Assembly (NCBI GenBank): GCA_963825845.1
Contig: CAWGVL010000059.1
Coordinates: forward strand, 62,001 to 126,000
Source of the DNA: DASQDN01 sp963825845
Lineage (GTDB): Bacteria > Acidobacteriota > Terriglobia > Bryobacterales > Bryobacteraceae
Length of the DNA: 64,000 nt
Direction of reading: 5' to 3'
Every line of letters begins with the position of its first letter. The first letter of the stretch is position 1. Of this stretch, positions 9,133-19,068 are shown one piece after another. The notes beneath the pieces were generated by a model. The model searched no databases, had not been told where the DNA came from, and saw only the letters and a list, made by a program, of their open reading frames with translations. The position numbers and the translations under genes are program-made.

Positions 9133-10959
9133 ATGGCGGAGTACCAGTCGTACTCCTACGACGTCCTGGTGATCGGCGCAGGCGGCGCGGGCCTTCGCGC
9201 CGCGATTGAGGCGGCCGCATCCGGCGTCAAGGTCGGCGTGGTTTGCAAATCGCTGCTCGGCAAAGCGCACACCGTAATGGCCGAAGGCGGCGTGGCTGCA
9301 GCCCTCGCCAACGTCGATGATCGCGACAACTGGCGCGTTCATTTCGCCGACACGATGCGAGGCGGCCAGTACCTCAACAATTGGCGCATGGCGGAGTTGC
9401 ATGCCAAAGAAGCTCCTGATCGTGTTCGCGAGCTGGAGGCCTGGGGCGCGCTGTTCGACCGCACCAAGGACGGCCGAATTCTGCAGCGCAACTTCGGCGG
9501 CCATCGATATCCGCGTCTGGCGCACGTCGGCGACCGCACTGGCCTGGAGATGATTCGCACGCTTCAGGACCACGGCATCCACACCGGCATGGAAGTTCAC
9601 ATGGAATGCACCGTGCTGAGCCTGCTGATGGACTCGGGCCGCATTGCGGGCGCATTCGGATACGATCGCGAGAAGGGCCATTTCATCCTGTGGCCGGCGA
9701 AGGCTGTGGTGCTGGCCACCGGCGGCATCGGGCGCGCGTTCAAGATCACCAGCAACAGTTGGGAGTACACGGGCGACGGCCACGCGCTGGCATACCGCGC
9801 CGGCGCCGAACTGCTGGACATGGAGTTCGTGCAGTTCCATCCGACGGGCATGGTGTGGCCGATCAGCGTGCGCGGCATCCTGGTGACCGAAGGCGTGCGC
9901 GGCGAGGGAGGCGTGCTGCGCAACAGCGAAGGCCGCCGCTTCATGTTCGACGATATTCCCGAGCTGTACAAGGAGCAGACCGCCGACACCGAAGAGGAGG
10001 GCTGGCGTTACACGCAGGGCGACAAGAATGCGCGGCGGCCGCCCGAACTGCTGACACGCGATCACGTCGCCCGCTGCATCAATCGTGAAGTGAAGGCAGG
10101 CCGAGGCACGCCCTCACGGCGGCGTCTTTCTCGACATCGCCTGGATCAAGGAGCGCATGCCGAACGCAGCCGAGCACATCAAGCGCAAGCTGCCCAGCAT
10201 GTATCACCAGTTCAAGCAGCTCGCCGAGATCTGGACATCACCAAGGAGCCGATGGAGGTCGGGCCCACGACGCACTACATGATGGGCGGCATCCGCGTGG
10301 ATGGCGATTCGCAGATGTCCATCGGTGCCAGGATTGTTCGCCGCAGGCGAAGCCGCGGCCGGGCTGCACGGCGCGAACCGGCTCGGCGGCAATTCGCTGT
10401 CCGACCTGCTGGTGTTCGGCAAGCGCGCCGGCCAGTTCGCCGCCGAGTTCGCCAAGGAGCAACGGCGCCGCGGCGGTTGACGAGTCGCAGGTTCAGGCTG
10501 CGGCGACGGCGGCGCTCGAAGCCCTTCGATCGCGGTCCTTCCGGCGAGAATCCGTATCAGATCCAGTACGAGTTGCAGGAGTCCATGCAGGACCTCGTCG
10601 GCATCGTCCGCGTCGAGAGCGAGATGCAGCAGGCGCTGAACGTGATTACGACAGCTTCGAGCGCGAGCGGCCAGCGAGCCGGTATCAGCGGACCATCGGC
10701 AGTACAACAACGGCTGGCACACGGCGATGGATCTGCCGAATCTGCTGGATGTCTCCGAAGCGATCACGCGCGCGGCGCTGCTGCGCAAAGAGAGCCGTGG
10801 CGCGCAGTTTCGCGAGGATTATCCGAACAAAGACGCGGAGTGGGGCAAGTACAACATCGTGGTCCGGCGCGGCGCGGACGGCGAGATGCAGGTGGAGAAG
10901 CGACCGCGTACAGCCGCTGCCCGCATGAACTGAAAGCAGTTATCGAGGAGATGAAATAG
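9133..10959 (+). CDS. sdhA: Succinate dehydrogenase/fumarate reductase flavoprotein subunit (frameshifted)
   Basis: The N-terminal 320 residues read cleanly: FAD motif VIGAGGAGLRAAI, AEGGVAAAL, the flavin-attachment region GKAHTVMAEGG, the FHPTGM active-site segment and EGVRGEGG. After about 10100 the single open frame carries non-homologous sequence. The true protein resumes in other frames (IKERMPNAAEHIKRKL, then THYMMGGIRVDG, then GLFAAGEAAAGLHGANRLGG, then AMDLPNLLDVSEA and ELKAVIEEMK). At least five frame changes lie between about 10100 and 10930. The catalytic subunit oxidises succinate using FAD in the cytoplasm. The start directly follows the sdhC stop and the stop directly precedes sdhB. 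A long open frame here hides the damage. Confidence 0.85.
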   Translation: MAEYQSYSYDVLVIGAGGAGLRAAIEAAASGVKVGVVCKSLLGKAHTVMAEGGVAAALANVDDRDNWRVHFADTMRGGQYLNNWRMAELHAKEAPDRVRELEAWGALFDRTKDGRILQRNFGGHRYPRLAHVGDRTGLEMIRTLQDHGIHTGMEVHMECTVLSLLMDSGRIAGAFGYDREKGHFILWPAKAVVLATGGIGRAFKITSNSWEYTGDGHALAYRAGAELLDMEFVQFHPTGMVWPISVRGILVTEGVRGEGGVLRNSEGRRFMFDDIPELYKEQTADTEEEGWRYTQGDKNARRPPELLTRDHVARCINREVKAGRGTPSRRRLSRHRLDQGAHAERSRAHQAQAAQHVSPVQAARRDLDITKEPMEVGPTTHYMMGGIRVDGDSQMSIGARIVRRRRSRGRAARREPARRQFAVRPAGVRQARRPVRRRVRQGATAPRRLTSRRFRLRRRRRSKPFDRGPSGENPYQIQYELQESMQDLVGIVRVESEMQQALNVITTASSASGQRAGISGPSAVQQRLAHGDGSAESAGCLRSDHARGAAAQREPWRAVSRGLSEQRRGVGQVQHRGPARRGRRDAGGEATAYSRCPHELKAVIEEMK

Positions 10960-11702
10960 ATGGCTACGCAAGCCATGTTTCGAATCTGGCGCGGCGATGC
11001 GGGCGGCGGGAAGTTCCAGGATTACATCACGCCGGTGGATGAAGGCATGGTGGTGCTGGACGCCATTCATCGCATCCAGGCGCGAGCAGGCGCCGGATCT
11101 CGCGGTGCGATGGAACTGCAAAGCCGGCAAATGCGGATCGTGTTCGGCTGAGATCAACGGCATGCCGAAGCTGATGTGCATGACGCGCCTCAGCGAATCT
11201 GAATCTGGACATGCCGGTGATCGTCGAGCCGATGCACGCATTTCCTGTCGATCCGCGACCTGGTGACCGATGTCTCGTGGAACTTCCGCGTCAAGAAGAC
11301 GATCAAGAAATTCAAGCCGCGTCCGCCCGACGCTCCCGACGGAACATGGCGCATGCAGCAGGCGGACGTCGATCGTGTGCAGGAATTTCGCAAGTGCATC
11401 GAATGTTTCTTGTGCCAGGACGTTTGCCACGTTCTGCGCGAGCACCACAAGCATGATGAGTTCATCGGTCCGCGGCTCCTTGTATACGCCGCCGCGCTTG
11501 CAGATGCATCCGCTCGACACCGAGGACCGCGTCGAGGACCTGAAGACACAAGCACAGCATCGGGTATTGCAACATCACCACCTGCTGCCGCCAGGTCTGT
11601 CCGGAATCCATTACGATCACGGAGAACGCGATCATTCCGCTGAAGGAGCGCGTAGTGGATCAGTTCTTTGATCCGCTCAAGAGGTTTCTACGGATTCTCT
11701 GA
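10960..11702 (+). CDS. sdhB: Succinate dehydrogenase iron-sulfur subunit (frameshifted)
   Basis: It starts ATGGCTACGCAA immediately after the sdhA stop. The frames together give the expected cluster ligands: CKAGKCGSCSAEI for the 2Fe-2S centre, then CIECFLCQDVCH and CNITTCCRQVCPESI for the 4Fe-4S and 3Fe-4S centres. The protein ends FFDPLKRFLRIL with TGA at 11700. Frame changes lie near 11090, 11200, 11250, 11480 and 11550. The length and ligand set fit an Sdh1-type SdhB of about 245 residues. The subunit carries electrons from FAD to the membrane subunit. Domain order and ligands are complete, so the indels look artefactual or very recent. Confidence 0.82.
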
Positions 11703-11729
11703 CGTACTTGCTCGTAAATAGGAGGCCTA

Positions 11730-12227
11730 ATGTTTGAGACTAAGCCGATCTCGCCTGAAAGCATTGCCGGCGCCCTTGCAAAAGCTGAGCGGTACCGATT
11801 GCTGAACGAGCCCGAAGAGGCCGAGAGTATCTGCTATGACATCCTCGAAATTGAACCTCACAATCATCAGGCGCTCGTAAGTCTGATTCTGTCGTTGACA
11901 GACCAGATCCCCGAAGACCCCAACGCATTCTCCAAGGCGCTGACAAGGATCGCGACCCTCCAGGCGCCGTACGACCGCGCTTACTACTCCGGAATTGCGT
12001 GGGAACGCAGAGCGAAAGCAAGGCACGTGGGTGGCGGCCAAGGCGCGCGGCAATACGTGTACGAATGGATTGTGAACGCGCTGCGATTTTTCGAAGATGC
12101 GGAGCGCCTCCGCTTGGCCGGGAATGACGATGCTGTCCTTCGTTGGAACGCCTGCGTGCGTTTCCTGGAGCAGAAGCATCTCACGCCGCAGGTCGAGGAG
12201 ATGCGTGAGCCGATCGTGTCCGAGTAA
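11730..12227 (+). CDS. Small helical (TPR-like) protein of unknown function
   Basis: A 165-residue intact protein with AGGAGG placed 4 bases before the ATG. The first 75 residues form two helical hairpins with a TPR-like spacing (ALAKAERYRLLNEPEEAES, then ILEIEPHNHQALVSLILSL). The C-terminal half is helical with paired aromatics (YVYEWIVNALRFFEDAERL). No signal peptide or metal motif. It lies 27 bases after sdhB in the same direction and may be co-transcribed. It could be an assembly or regulatory partner, but I do not recognise a named family. Confidence 0.7.
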   Translation: MFETKPISPESIAGALAKAERYRLLNEPEEAESICYDILEIEPHNHQALVSLILSLTDQIPEDPNAFSKALTRIATLQAPYDRAYYSGIAWERRAKARHVGGGQGARQYVYEWIVNALRFFEDAERLRLAGNDDAVLRWNACVRFLEQKHLTPQVEEMREPIVSE

Positions 12228-12231
12228 GGCC

Positions 12232-12864
12232 TTAGTCGAGCTTCTTGATTCGCAGGTTGCGAAATTCAACCTTCATGGGCGTGCCGGCATGCAACTGAAG
12301 CGCGATTACTCCGTGTTTCGGAGTCTCGCCCGATAACTCTGCCGTCGTCATTCCGTTCACCTTGATCCGAACGTTCGTACCCTTGCAGAAGATGCTGTAC
12401 TCATTCCAGTCACCGGCCTTAATCACGCGCTCTGCCTTGTCTTTCCAGCCGTTGACGATGACGCCGCGCTTGCCGCCCTCGTCATAAATCGACCCCCACC
12501 ACGCGTTCTCCGCGGCATCAGCCTGCAGACCCTTCACCACCCACCCTGGATGCTGTTCACTGCGAAACTGCACGCCGCTATTGTGATTCCGCAGGCGGAT
12601 ATCGAATCTGAGTTCAAAATCCTGAAATTGCTCGCCTTTATAGGTCAAGAAGCTGTTAGTTTTGAGCGGAGCCACACCCTCCGTCGAACCCACGATCACA
12701 CTTCGCTCTACTTTCCAAAGCTTAGGGTCGCCATCCCATTTATCAATGTCGCGACCATTGAACAACAATACGAATCCCTCGCTGGCTTCGCCCATCATCA
12801 ACATCTGCGCGTCAAGTAAGCCAGTATAGGCAATCAACGACAAAGACAAGAGCAGACTTCGCAT
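12232..12864 (-). CDS. Secreted DUF1080 (3-keto-disaccharide hydrolase-like) protein
   Basis: A 210-residue protein. The start at 12864 gives a clean signal peptide (MRSLLLSLSLIAYTG). The body is a concanavalin-like beta sandwich of the DUF1080 family: LLFNGRDIDKWDGD, a GVQFRS core strand, EYSIFCKGTNVRIKVNG and RNLRIKKL at the end. The family binds or cleaves keto-sugars and glycans and is expanded in Acidobacteria and Planctomycetes. It is downstream of the AAA/TIR pair on the same strand, 30 bases after the TIR stop. Intact. Confidence 0.85.
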   Translation of the reverse strand: MRSLLLSLSLIAYTGLLDAQMLMMGEASEGFVLLFNGRDIDKWDGDPKLWKVERSVIVGSTEGVAPLKTNSFLTYKGEQFQDFELRFDIRLRNHNSGVQFRSEQHPGWVVKGLQADAAENAWWGSIYDEGGKRGVIVNGWKDKAERVIKAGDWNEYSIFCKGTNVRIKVNGMTTAELSGETPKHGVIALQLHAGTPMKVEFRNLRIKKLD

Positions 12865-12894
12865 GCGTGTTGATCTTACCATCGGCATTCCTGA

Positions 12895-13751
12895 TCAATC
12901 CGATTTTCGGGCAATGCCATTGGCAATCAATCCGTTGGGATCGACAGAAGTGAGGTCGACTTCGCGGCCCCGAATCTCGCCGGTGAACCTGATCTGCGCA
13001 GGCGCTGACTCGAACTGCGGTACATGCCGTGTAATAAACAACAGCGCCCGCCCGTCAACCGTGCCGTCTTCAATGACGGCAGCGCCGGTTGGATACTCAA
13101 CCTGCCCTGTCAAGACGCGTCCGGATTGTTGGAATCGCAGTCGGATGTTGTACGGCTTTTGCCCCGCACGCTCCATGCGTGCGATCCACGTGCCGTTTAG
13201 CGAAGCCTGCTGACGCGACCGCAGTAACAGTAAAGCGGAGCCGACGATCGCGATCACGACACCTGCCGCAATTACCGAGTAAGCAAGGCGCTTTCCCGAG
13301 CGTCCTCCGCCCGTCGCGCGCTGCACACTTCGAACCAGATCATTTGCATCCTGGTCGAAACCCGAGTCGCGCATCGAGATCGCCTGCCTGCGCGTCAATG
13401 CGGCCAATTCCGGAGGCAACTCGGATTGCAATGGCATCTTAGCGCCGCCCACGAGCACGGGGATCACCGTGACCCCTCGATTCAACGCAACTGCGATTTC
13501 GTAGCCGACAAAATCCCGGTCACCTCGGGGGCCTTTCAGCAACTCCACCCATCGCGGACCGATGATCGCGAGAAGGACATCGCAAGATCCGACTGTCTTG
13601 TCGATCGCCTCCGCAAAATCTGCGCCAGGCGCAATGTCCTCCACGTCCATGAAGACATGCTCGGATCCAAAGGCAGACTCTAGACGGTCGCAGATACGAC
13701 CGGCATAAGGCGCCAATCCTCACGTCGATAGTTGATGAAGACGTCACCCAT
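12895..13751 (-). CDS. Membrane-anchored TIR domain protein with C-terminal beta domain (one frameshift)
   Basis: An N-terminal TIR domain (about 150 residues) is followed by a basic stretch, one transmembrane helix (LAYSVIAAGVVIAIVG) and a beta-rich C-terminal domain (LNGTWIARM, LTGQVEYPTGAAVI) that resembles a small lipocalin-like sheet. The TIR core shows VFINYRRED, APYAGRICDRLE, a VEDIAPGADF loop, DVLLAIIGPRW and DFVGYEIAVAL, where Glu is the candidate NADase residue. The first 12 residues are in another frame, so a shift near 13722 separates VFINYRRED from APYAGR. A TTG at 13716 would otherwise start a version lacking the first strand. It begins 6 bases after the AAA+ gene stop. Confidence 0.78.
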
Positions 13752-13757
13752 TCTCTT

Positions 13758-15271
13758 CTACCGGCCGGCTGACGCGCGGACCGCCCGTTCAAATGCCCAG
13801 TTACGGATGTGATTGATCTGCTCCTTCATAGTGCGGGAAAGAGGCACCGTGGTCGCCGCAATTTTGATCAGATCCTGTTCCGTGATCTCCCGCTCCGCCA
13901 GTTTGGCCTTGGTAACGGCAGAGACGACACACTGCTCGATTTCAGCGCCCGTCCAACCTGCGGTGGAACTCCTCAGTTGCTCGAGGTTGAACGTCGACGC
14001 GTCAACTCCACGCCTGTTGAGATGAATCTCAAAATCTCGAGACGCTCTTCATCGAGCGGCAGGTCAACGAAGAATACTTCGTCGAAGCGACCTTTGCGTA
14101 TCATCTCCGCCGGCAGTAAGTCGATGCGATTCGCCGTCGCCGCTACGAACAGTCCACGTGTCTTTTCCTGCATCCAGGTCAGAAAGAAGGCAAAGATTCT
14201 TCCCTGCTCTCCACCGGATTCCGTCGACGTGATGCCCATCTCGATCTCATCGAACCAAAGGACCGCGGGAGCCATGTCTTCGAGCATTCGGCACGCCTCC
14301 ACGAATGCTCCCTCCGGCTTGCCATGTCTTCCCGAGAAAATCTCGATCATGTCAACACGGTAGAGTGGCAGGTCGAAGTAGGACGAGATCGCTTTGACGG
14401 AGAGGCTTTTTCCGCAGCCGGGAATTCCCATGAAGAGGACTCCCTTCGGCACGATCTCGCTACTGACACTGTCGCGCATCTGAAAAAGCCTGCGGCGCTC
14501 CAGCAGCCATTTCTTCAGGTTCTCTAAACCACCAATACTGTCGAAGTTCCCGGTGTCCGAAATGTACTCGATCACGCCGCTGCGATTGATGAGAAGCCGC
14601 TTCTCTTCAAGAAGCGCCGGAACGGATTGCGGACCCAGCCGGCCCTCACCGGCGAGAGCACGTCGAATGCCGTAACGAGCCTCATCGAGAGTCAATCCCT
14701 GCAACGTGCGCGCGAGTTGCTGGAGCAGCGCGTCGTCCGGAGCAATCTCACCAGGCCCGAGTGCCCGCCGTGATTCCTCCCGCAGGAGATCGAGAAGTTC
14801 CACGAGATCAGGCGGCCGAAGTTCAATATAAATGATGCTGCGTTCGATCTCCTCGGGAATAAATCGAATGGGTGAACTGATGACGACGAACTTCTTCTGA
14901 TCCAGACAGGACTCGTAGATATCTCGAAGGCGGCGCCTTGTTTCGGGCGATCGCGCAAGGACTCGTGAAAGTCCTTGAGGTGAAATATGCCCGGTTCTGT
15001 ATGCGCGGCAATGAAATCCAATACTCCTCGGGCGGTGAGGGTACCGCGTATGGGTGATCCTCTCCGCGACGCATACCTTCGGTGAGCGTCCACGTCCAGA
15101 CCGGAATAGGAGTTCGTGGGCCAATCGGGAACCCACCTCGCGTAATGCCTTCGCGACCCGCTGCTCTTCGGCCGAGCGAAATACAGTGACAGGCCGTCCG
15201 GATTCGAAGATGTCGCGAATGGTCTTTGCCGCACGGCTCTCCGTGCGCTGTTCAGATGCAATTGGCTGCAC
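13758..15271 (-). CDS. Ycf46-like AAA+ ATPase (frameshifted)
   Basis: About 500 residues. The N-terminal helical domain (SGRPVTVFRSAEEQRV, LDFIAAHTEPGIFHLKDF, FVVISSPIRFIPEEIERSI) and the AAA domain match the Ycf46 family of cyanobacteria and plastids. Walker A is GIPGCGKS, Walker B VLWFDEIEM, sensor-1 VAATAN, and then RKGRFDEVFFVDLP. The C-terminal lid (STAGWTGAEIEQCVV and TVPLSRTMKEQINHI) is in another frame. Frame changes are near 15105, 14955 and 14015. The start is taken as GTG at 15271, weakly supported. The TAG stop at 13758-13760 is six bases before the TIR gene start, so the two form one operon. Function unknown. Confidence 0.78.
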
Positions 15272-15332
15272 AATTCTATTTTGGCCGGTACCGCGGGCTC
15301 GTCTTGCGCATGTCGATACAATACGAGTTCCG

Positions 15333-17464
15333 ATGAGGCACTTTCTCGGAATCGCACTCATATCCGCGCACGTTCTGGTCGCGGCGACTTCAGTCGTAAT
15401 CCAAAAGCGCGACCAGTGGTCGGTCGTCGGTGGCGGTCCCGAAGGCATGCGCCTATCCGACGCTGCGGCAGATCAATCGATCGAATGTCAAAGGCCTGCA
15501 AAAGGTCTGGCAATTCGATTCAGGCGACGAATATGAGGGCTCCGAGATCCAGTGCAATCCCATCATCGTGGATGGCGTGATGTACGCCGCTACGCCGCGC
15601 CTGCGCATCATAGCACTGGACGCGGCTACCGGAAAGCTGCGGCTCCTGGGATTTCGACGTCGACGAGGCGAGCCTGTTCGAGGAAAGCAGCGTAACCGTG
15701 GACTCGTCTACTGGGCCGATGGGGAAGACCGCCGACTGTTCTTCGGCCTGGGCCCTGGCTTTATGCGCTTGATCCCCGGACCGGTCAACCTGTGAAGGAG
15801 TTCGGCGAGAGCGGACGAATCGACTTGCGCCAAGGCTTGGACCGTGATGCAACCCGGCTCACCGTGCAGGCAAATAGCCCTGGCGTCGTGTATCGCGACA
15901 TGTTGATTCTCGGAATGCTGACGTCCGAAGACCTGCCATCCGCGCCCGGCCACATCCGCGCGTTTGACGTCCGCACGGGAAAGCTTCGTTGGAAGTTTCC
16001 GCACCATTCCTCAGCCGGGCGAGTTCGGATACGAAACATGGCCCAAGGACGCCTGGACTTACGCTGGCGGCGCAAACTCATGGCCAGGTCTGGCGCTCGA
16101 TGAGAAGCGTGGTCTGGTGTTCGTGCCCACCGGATCGGCCGCGTTTGACTTCTATGGAGCGAACCGCGCGGGCGATAACCTTTTCGCGAACTGCCTCCTG
16201 GCCCTCGATGCGGCAACCGGCAAACGCGTCTGGCATTTCCAGTTCGTCCGCCATGATGTGGGGACCGCGACTTGCCCGCGCCTCCCACGCTGGTCCAGGT
16301 GCGAAGAAACGGCAAGTTGATCGACGCGGTCGCACAGATCACCAAATCCGGACACGTGTGGGTTTTCGACCGTGAGACCGGCAAGTCACTGTTCCCATAC
16401 CGGGAAGTCGAAGGTGGCCGGCAGCGACGTCGATGGCGAAGTACTCGCTCCAAGCAGGTGCTACCGTCCCAGCCCGCTGCATTCGCCCGTCAACACTTAA
16501 CTCAGGACATGCTCACGCAGAGAACGCCCGAAGCTCATGAAGCAGTTCTCGAGCGATTCCGGAAAGTTCGCAGCGGAGGCCAGTTCACACCCCCAAGCTT
16601 TGAAGGCAGCATCGTTTTCCTGGCTTCGATGGAGGTGGCGAGTGGGGTGGCGCGACTTGGGATCCCGAAACAGGGCTGCTGTATGTGAACTCGAATGAGA
16701 TGGCCTGCATTTTTCGGCTGGTTCCGCGCAAAAGCATCGAAAGGAGTAAATACCGGCAGCAGCCTGTATACTCGGAACTGCTCGGGGTGCCATCGGGCGG
16801 ATCGCAAGGGCACACCGCCTGAGTTCCCGTCGCTCGTCGGCATAGACAAAACGCGCACTCGTGATCAAATCATTGACGTCGTTCAGAAAGGCGCAGGACG
16901 GATGCCTGGTTCAGCTCGGGGATGCCGCTGTGAATGCCATCGTTCGATTCATCACGACGGGCGAAGATCTTCCAGTCAGCGGCGCTGAACACGCAAGCGC
17001 GCCGAAATTGTCCCCGAAGTACGGCATCGACGGATACAACAAGTTCCTCGATCCCGATGGCTACCCCGCCATCACACCGCCATGGGGAACATTGAATGCC
17101 ATTAACCTGCACACGGGTGAGTATGCGTGGAAGATTCCCTTCGGTGAAATTCCATACCTCGCGGCGAAGGGACTCCCGAATACAGGATCAGAGAACTATG
17201 GAGGCTCCGTAGTGACTGCGGGAGATCTGCTCTTCGATCGTTGGCTCGACGAATTTCGATCGTCAGTTCCGCGCGTACGACAAGCGCAACGGCAAGCTTC
17301 TATGGCAGACGACGCTTCCCGCAGGAGGGAAACGCGACCCTGCCGTTTACTCCGTCAATGGCAGGCAGTACGTAGTCATTGCAGCAGGCGGAGGTAAATC
17401 GGGGCAACCGAGCGGCGGCAGTTACGTAGCGTTCGCGTTACCATCCAAGGCAAGCGATCGGTGA
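15333..17464 (+). CDS. Quinoprotein (PQQ) dehydrogenase with internal cytochrome c domain (frameshifted)
   Basis: Signal peptide MRHFLGIALISAHVLVAA, then an eight-bladed PQQ propeller. Recognisable blades include QCNPIIVDGVMYAATPRL, IALDAATGKLR, AFDVRTGKLRW, WVFDRETGKSLFP and KRNGKLLWQTTLPAGG. Between blades lies a cytochrome c segment with CSGCH (YTRNCSGCHRADRKG). This layout is the glucose/methanol-type quinoprotein of Acidobacteria. It would oxidise a sugar or alcohol in the periplasm and pass electrons through the haem. Intact pieces lie in all three frames, with at least eight frame changes between about 15450 and 17350. The stop overlaps the next gene by GTGA at 17461-17464. Confidence 0.8.
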
Positions 17465-18267
17465 TTCCCGCTGCGATCGAGTTGGACCATGTAGGACGCT
17501 CCTTCGCAGGCGCTTCCGGACAGGCTTATACTGCCGTTCGGGATGTAACCCTCAGCATTAGCAACGGTTCCTTCCTTTCGATCGTTGGCCCGAGTGGCTG
17601 TGGAAAGTCGACGCTGCTAAATGTGGTTGCGGGCCTGATTCCTGCCACTGAGGGCTCAGTCTCGATATACGGCGAACCTCTCAGCGGCATCAATCGAAGG
17701 GCCGCCTATATGTTCCAGCAGGATGCTCTTCTGCCGTGGAAGACAGTGCTCGGGAACATAATGCTCGGACTGACACTGCGAGGCGTCAGCCATCGCGAGG
17801 CGGAGGAGCGCGCACGAAGTTGGGTCGCTCGCGTGGGACTGGAGGGATTCGCCGAGGCCTTCCCGTATCAATTGAGCGGCGGCATGAGGAAACGGGTTGC
17901 CATGGCCCAATGTTGGATCGTGGAGCCGGACTTATTGTTGATGGACGAACCTTTCAGCGCGCTCGACATTCATACGCGGCAACTCATGGAGGGCGAGCTA
18001 CTGCGGCTTTGGAGCGACTCGCGGCAAACGGTTGTATTCGTCACCCATGATCTGGATGAAGCAATCGCGTTGTCTGACGAGGTGGTTGTCTTATCCGCAG
18101 GTCCCGCAAGCCGCATCGTGAGCAGGTATACGGTCGACCTGACCCGGCCGCGCGATCTGATCGACTTACGCACAGAGCCCGAGTTCATCGACATCTACAA
18201 CCGAATCTGGGCAGACCTGAAAAAAGAAGTACTCAAAAGTCATGAGAGAAGCACGATTCAGGTATAG
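17461..18267 (+). CDS. NitT/TauT-type ABC transporter ATP-binding protein
   Basis: A 268-residue ATPase of the nitrate/sulfonate/taurine importer class (SsuB/TauB-like). Walker A GPSGCGKST is at 43-51, then the Q-loop YMFQQDALLPWKTV, signature LSGGMRKRVAMAQ, Walker B LLLMDEPFSALD and switch VTHDLDEAI. Start is GTG at 17461, inside the end of the quinoprotein gene (4-base overlap). The stop lies 26 bases inside the permease gene. The tight packing indicates one transcript for quinoprotein, ATPase, permease and binding protein. Intact. Confidence 0.92.
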   Translation: MIPAAIELDHVGRSFAGASGQAYTAVRDVTLSISNGSFLSIVGPSGCGKSTLLNVVAGLIPATEGSVSIYGEPLSGINRRAAYMFQQDALLPWKTVLGNIMLGLTLRGVSHREAEERARSWVARVGLEGFAEAFPYQLSGGMRKRVAMAQCWIVEPDLLLMDEPFSALDIHTRQLMEGELLRLWSDSRQTVVFVTHDLDEAIALSDEVVVLSAGPASRIVSRYTVDLTRPRDLIDLRTEPEFIDIYNRIWADLKKEVLKSHERSTIQV

Positions 18268-19048
18268 AGGGCGATTCACAATGGCCGTGTGGCAGGTGCT
18301 GCTCGGCGTCCTCGTACTAGCCGCCTGGCAATGGCTGGTCAGCGCGCGCGTGCTCGACCCATTCTTCTTCAGCCGTCCCACAGACGTTACGATCCGAGTG
18401 TGGCAGTGGATGTCCACCGGATCTATCTGGCCGCATCTTATTGTGACGCTAGAGGAAGCTCTGCTCTCGTTTGTGATCGGTGTCGCCCTCGGTGTCGGCT
18501 CAGGATTTCTGCTAGCCCGTGTACCGGTTCTCGCAGCTCTGCTCGATCCATATATTCGGATCTTCAACGCTCTGCCGCGGGTGGTGCTCGCGCCGATTTT
18601 CCTCTTGTGGTTTGGCCTCGGGATCTGGAGCAAGGTCGCTCTCGGAGTCACCGTGGTCTTCTTTATCGTATTCTTCAACACTTATCAAGGCGTACGTGAG
18701 GTCGACCCCGTTCTTCTGAACAACGCGAGAATGCTCGGGGCAAGCGAACGGCAGTTGATCCGGCACGTCCTCATCCCAAGCGCGCTAACATGGATCTTCT
18801 CCAGTCTTCATATCAGCATCGGATTTGCGATCATCGCAGTGATCGTCGGCGAGTATCTGGGATCGTCACGAGGTGTGGGCTACGTAATCGCGCAGGCGGA
18901 AGGCGTCTTCGACACAACGGGCGTGTTTGCGGGTATGACCGTGTTAAGCATGGTAGTGCTGATTGTCGGCTATGGTGTCAATCGGCTGGAACGTTGGCTG
19001 CTGCGATGGAAACCCGATCGCGAAACACAAACGAGGCAAGTGGCTTGA
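18242..19048 (+). CDS. NitT/TauT-type ABC transporter permease
   Basis: A 268-residue membrane protein with about six hydrophobic segments and the BPD_transp_1 coupling motif (LLNNARMLGASERQLIRHVLIPSALTWI, the EAA loop). It resembles SsuC/TauC. It overlaps the ATPase gene and is followed 20 bases later by the binding lipoprotein. Import substrate unknown; sulfonates, nitrate, pyrimidine precursors and aromatic compounds are all carried by this class. Confidence 0.9.
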   Translation: MREARFRYRGRFTMAVWQVLLGVLVLAAWQWLVSARVLDPFFFSRPTDVTIRVWQWMSTGSIWPHLIVTLEEALLSFVIGVALGVGSGFLLARVPVLAALLDPYIRIFNALPRVVLAPIFLLWFGLGIWSKVALGVTVVFFIVFFNTYQGVREVDPVLLNNARMLGASERQLIRHVLIPSALTWIFSSLHISIGFAIIAVIVGEYLGSSRGVGYVIAQAEGVFDTTGVFAGMTVLSMVVLIVGYGVNRLERWLLRWKPDRETQTRQVA

Positions 19049-19068
19049 GCGCGGAAACTCACCGACAA

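Noticed and set aside
8194..10065. A 623-residue open frame on the minus strand opposite sdhC and sdhA
   Set aside because: It runs through the clear motifs of sdhC and sdhA on the plus strand and shows no domain of its own; GC-rich coding DNA often leaves long antisense frames.
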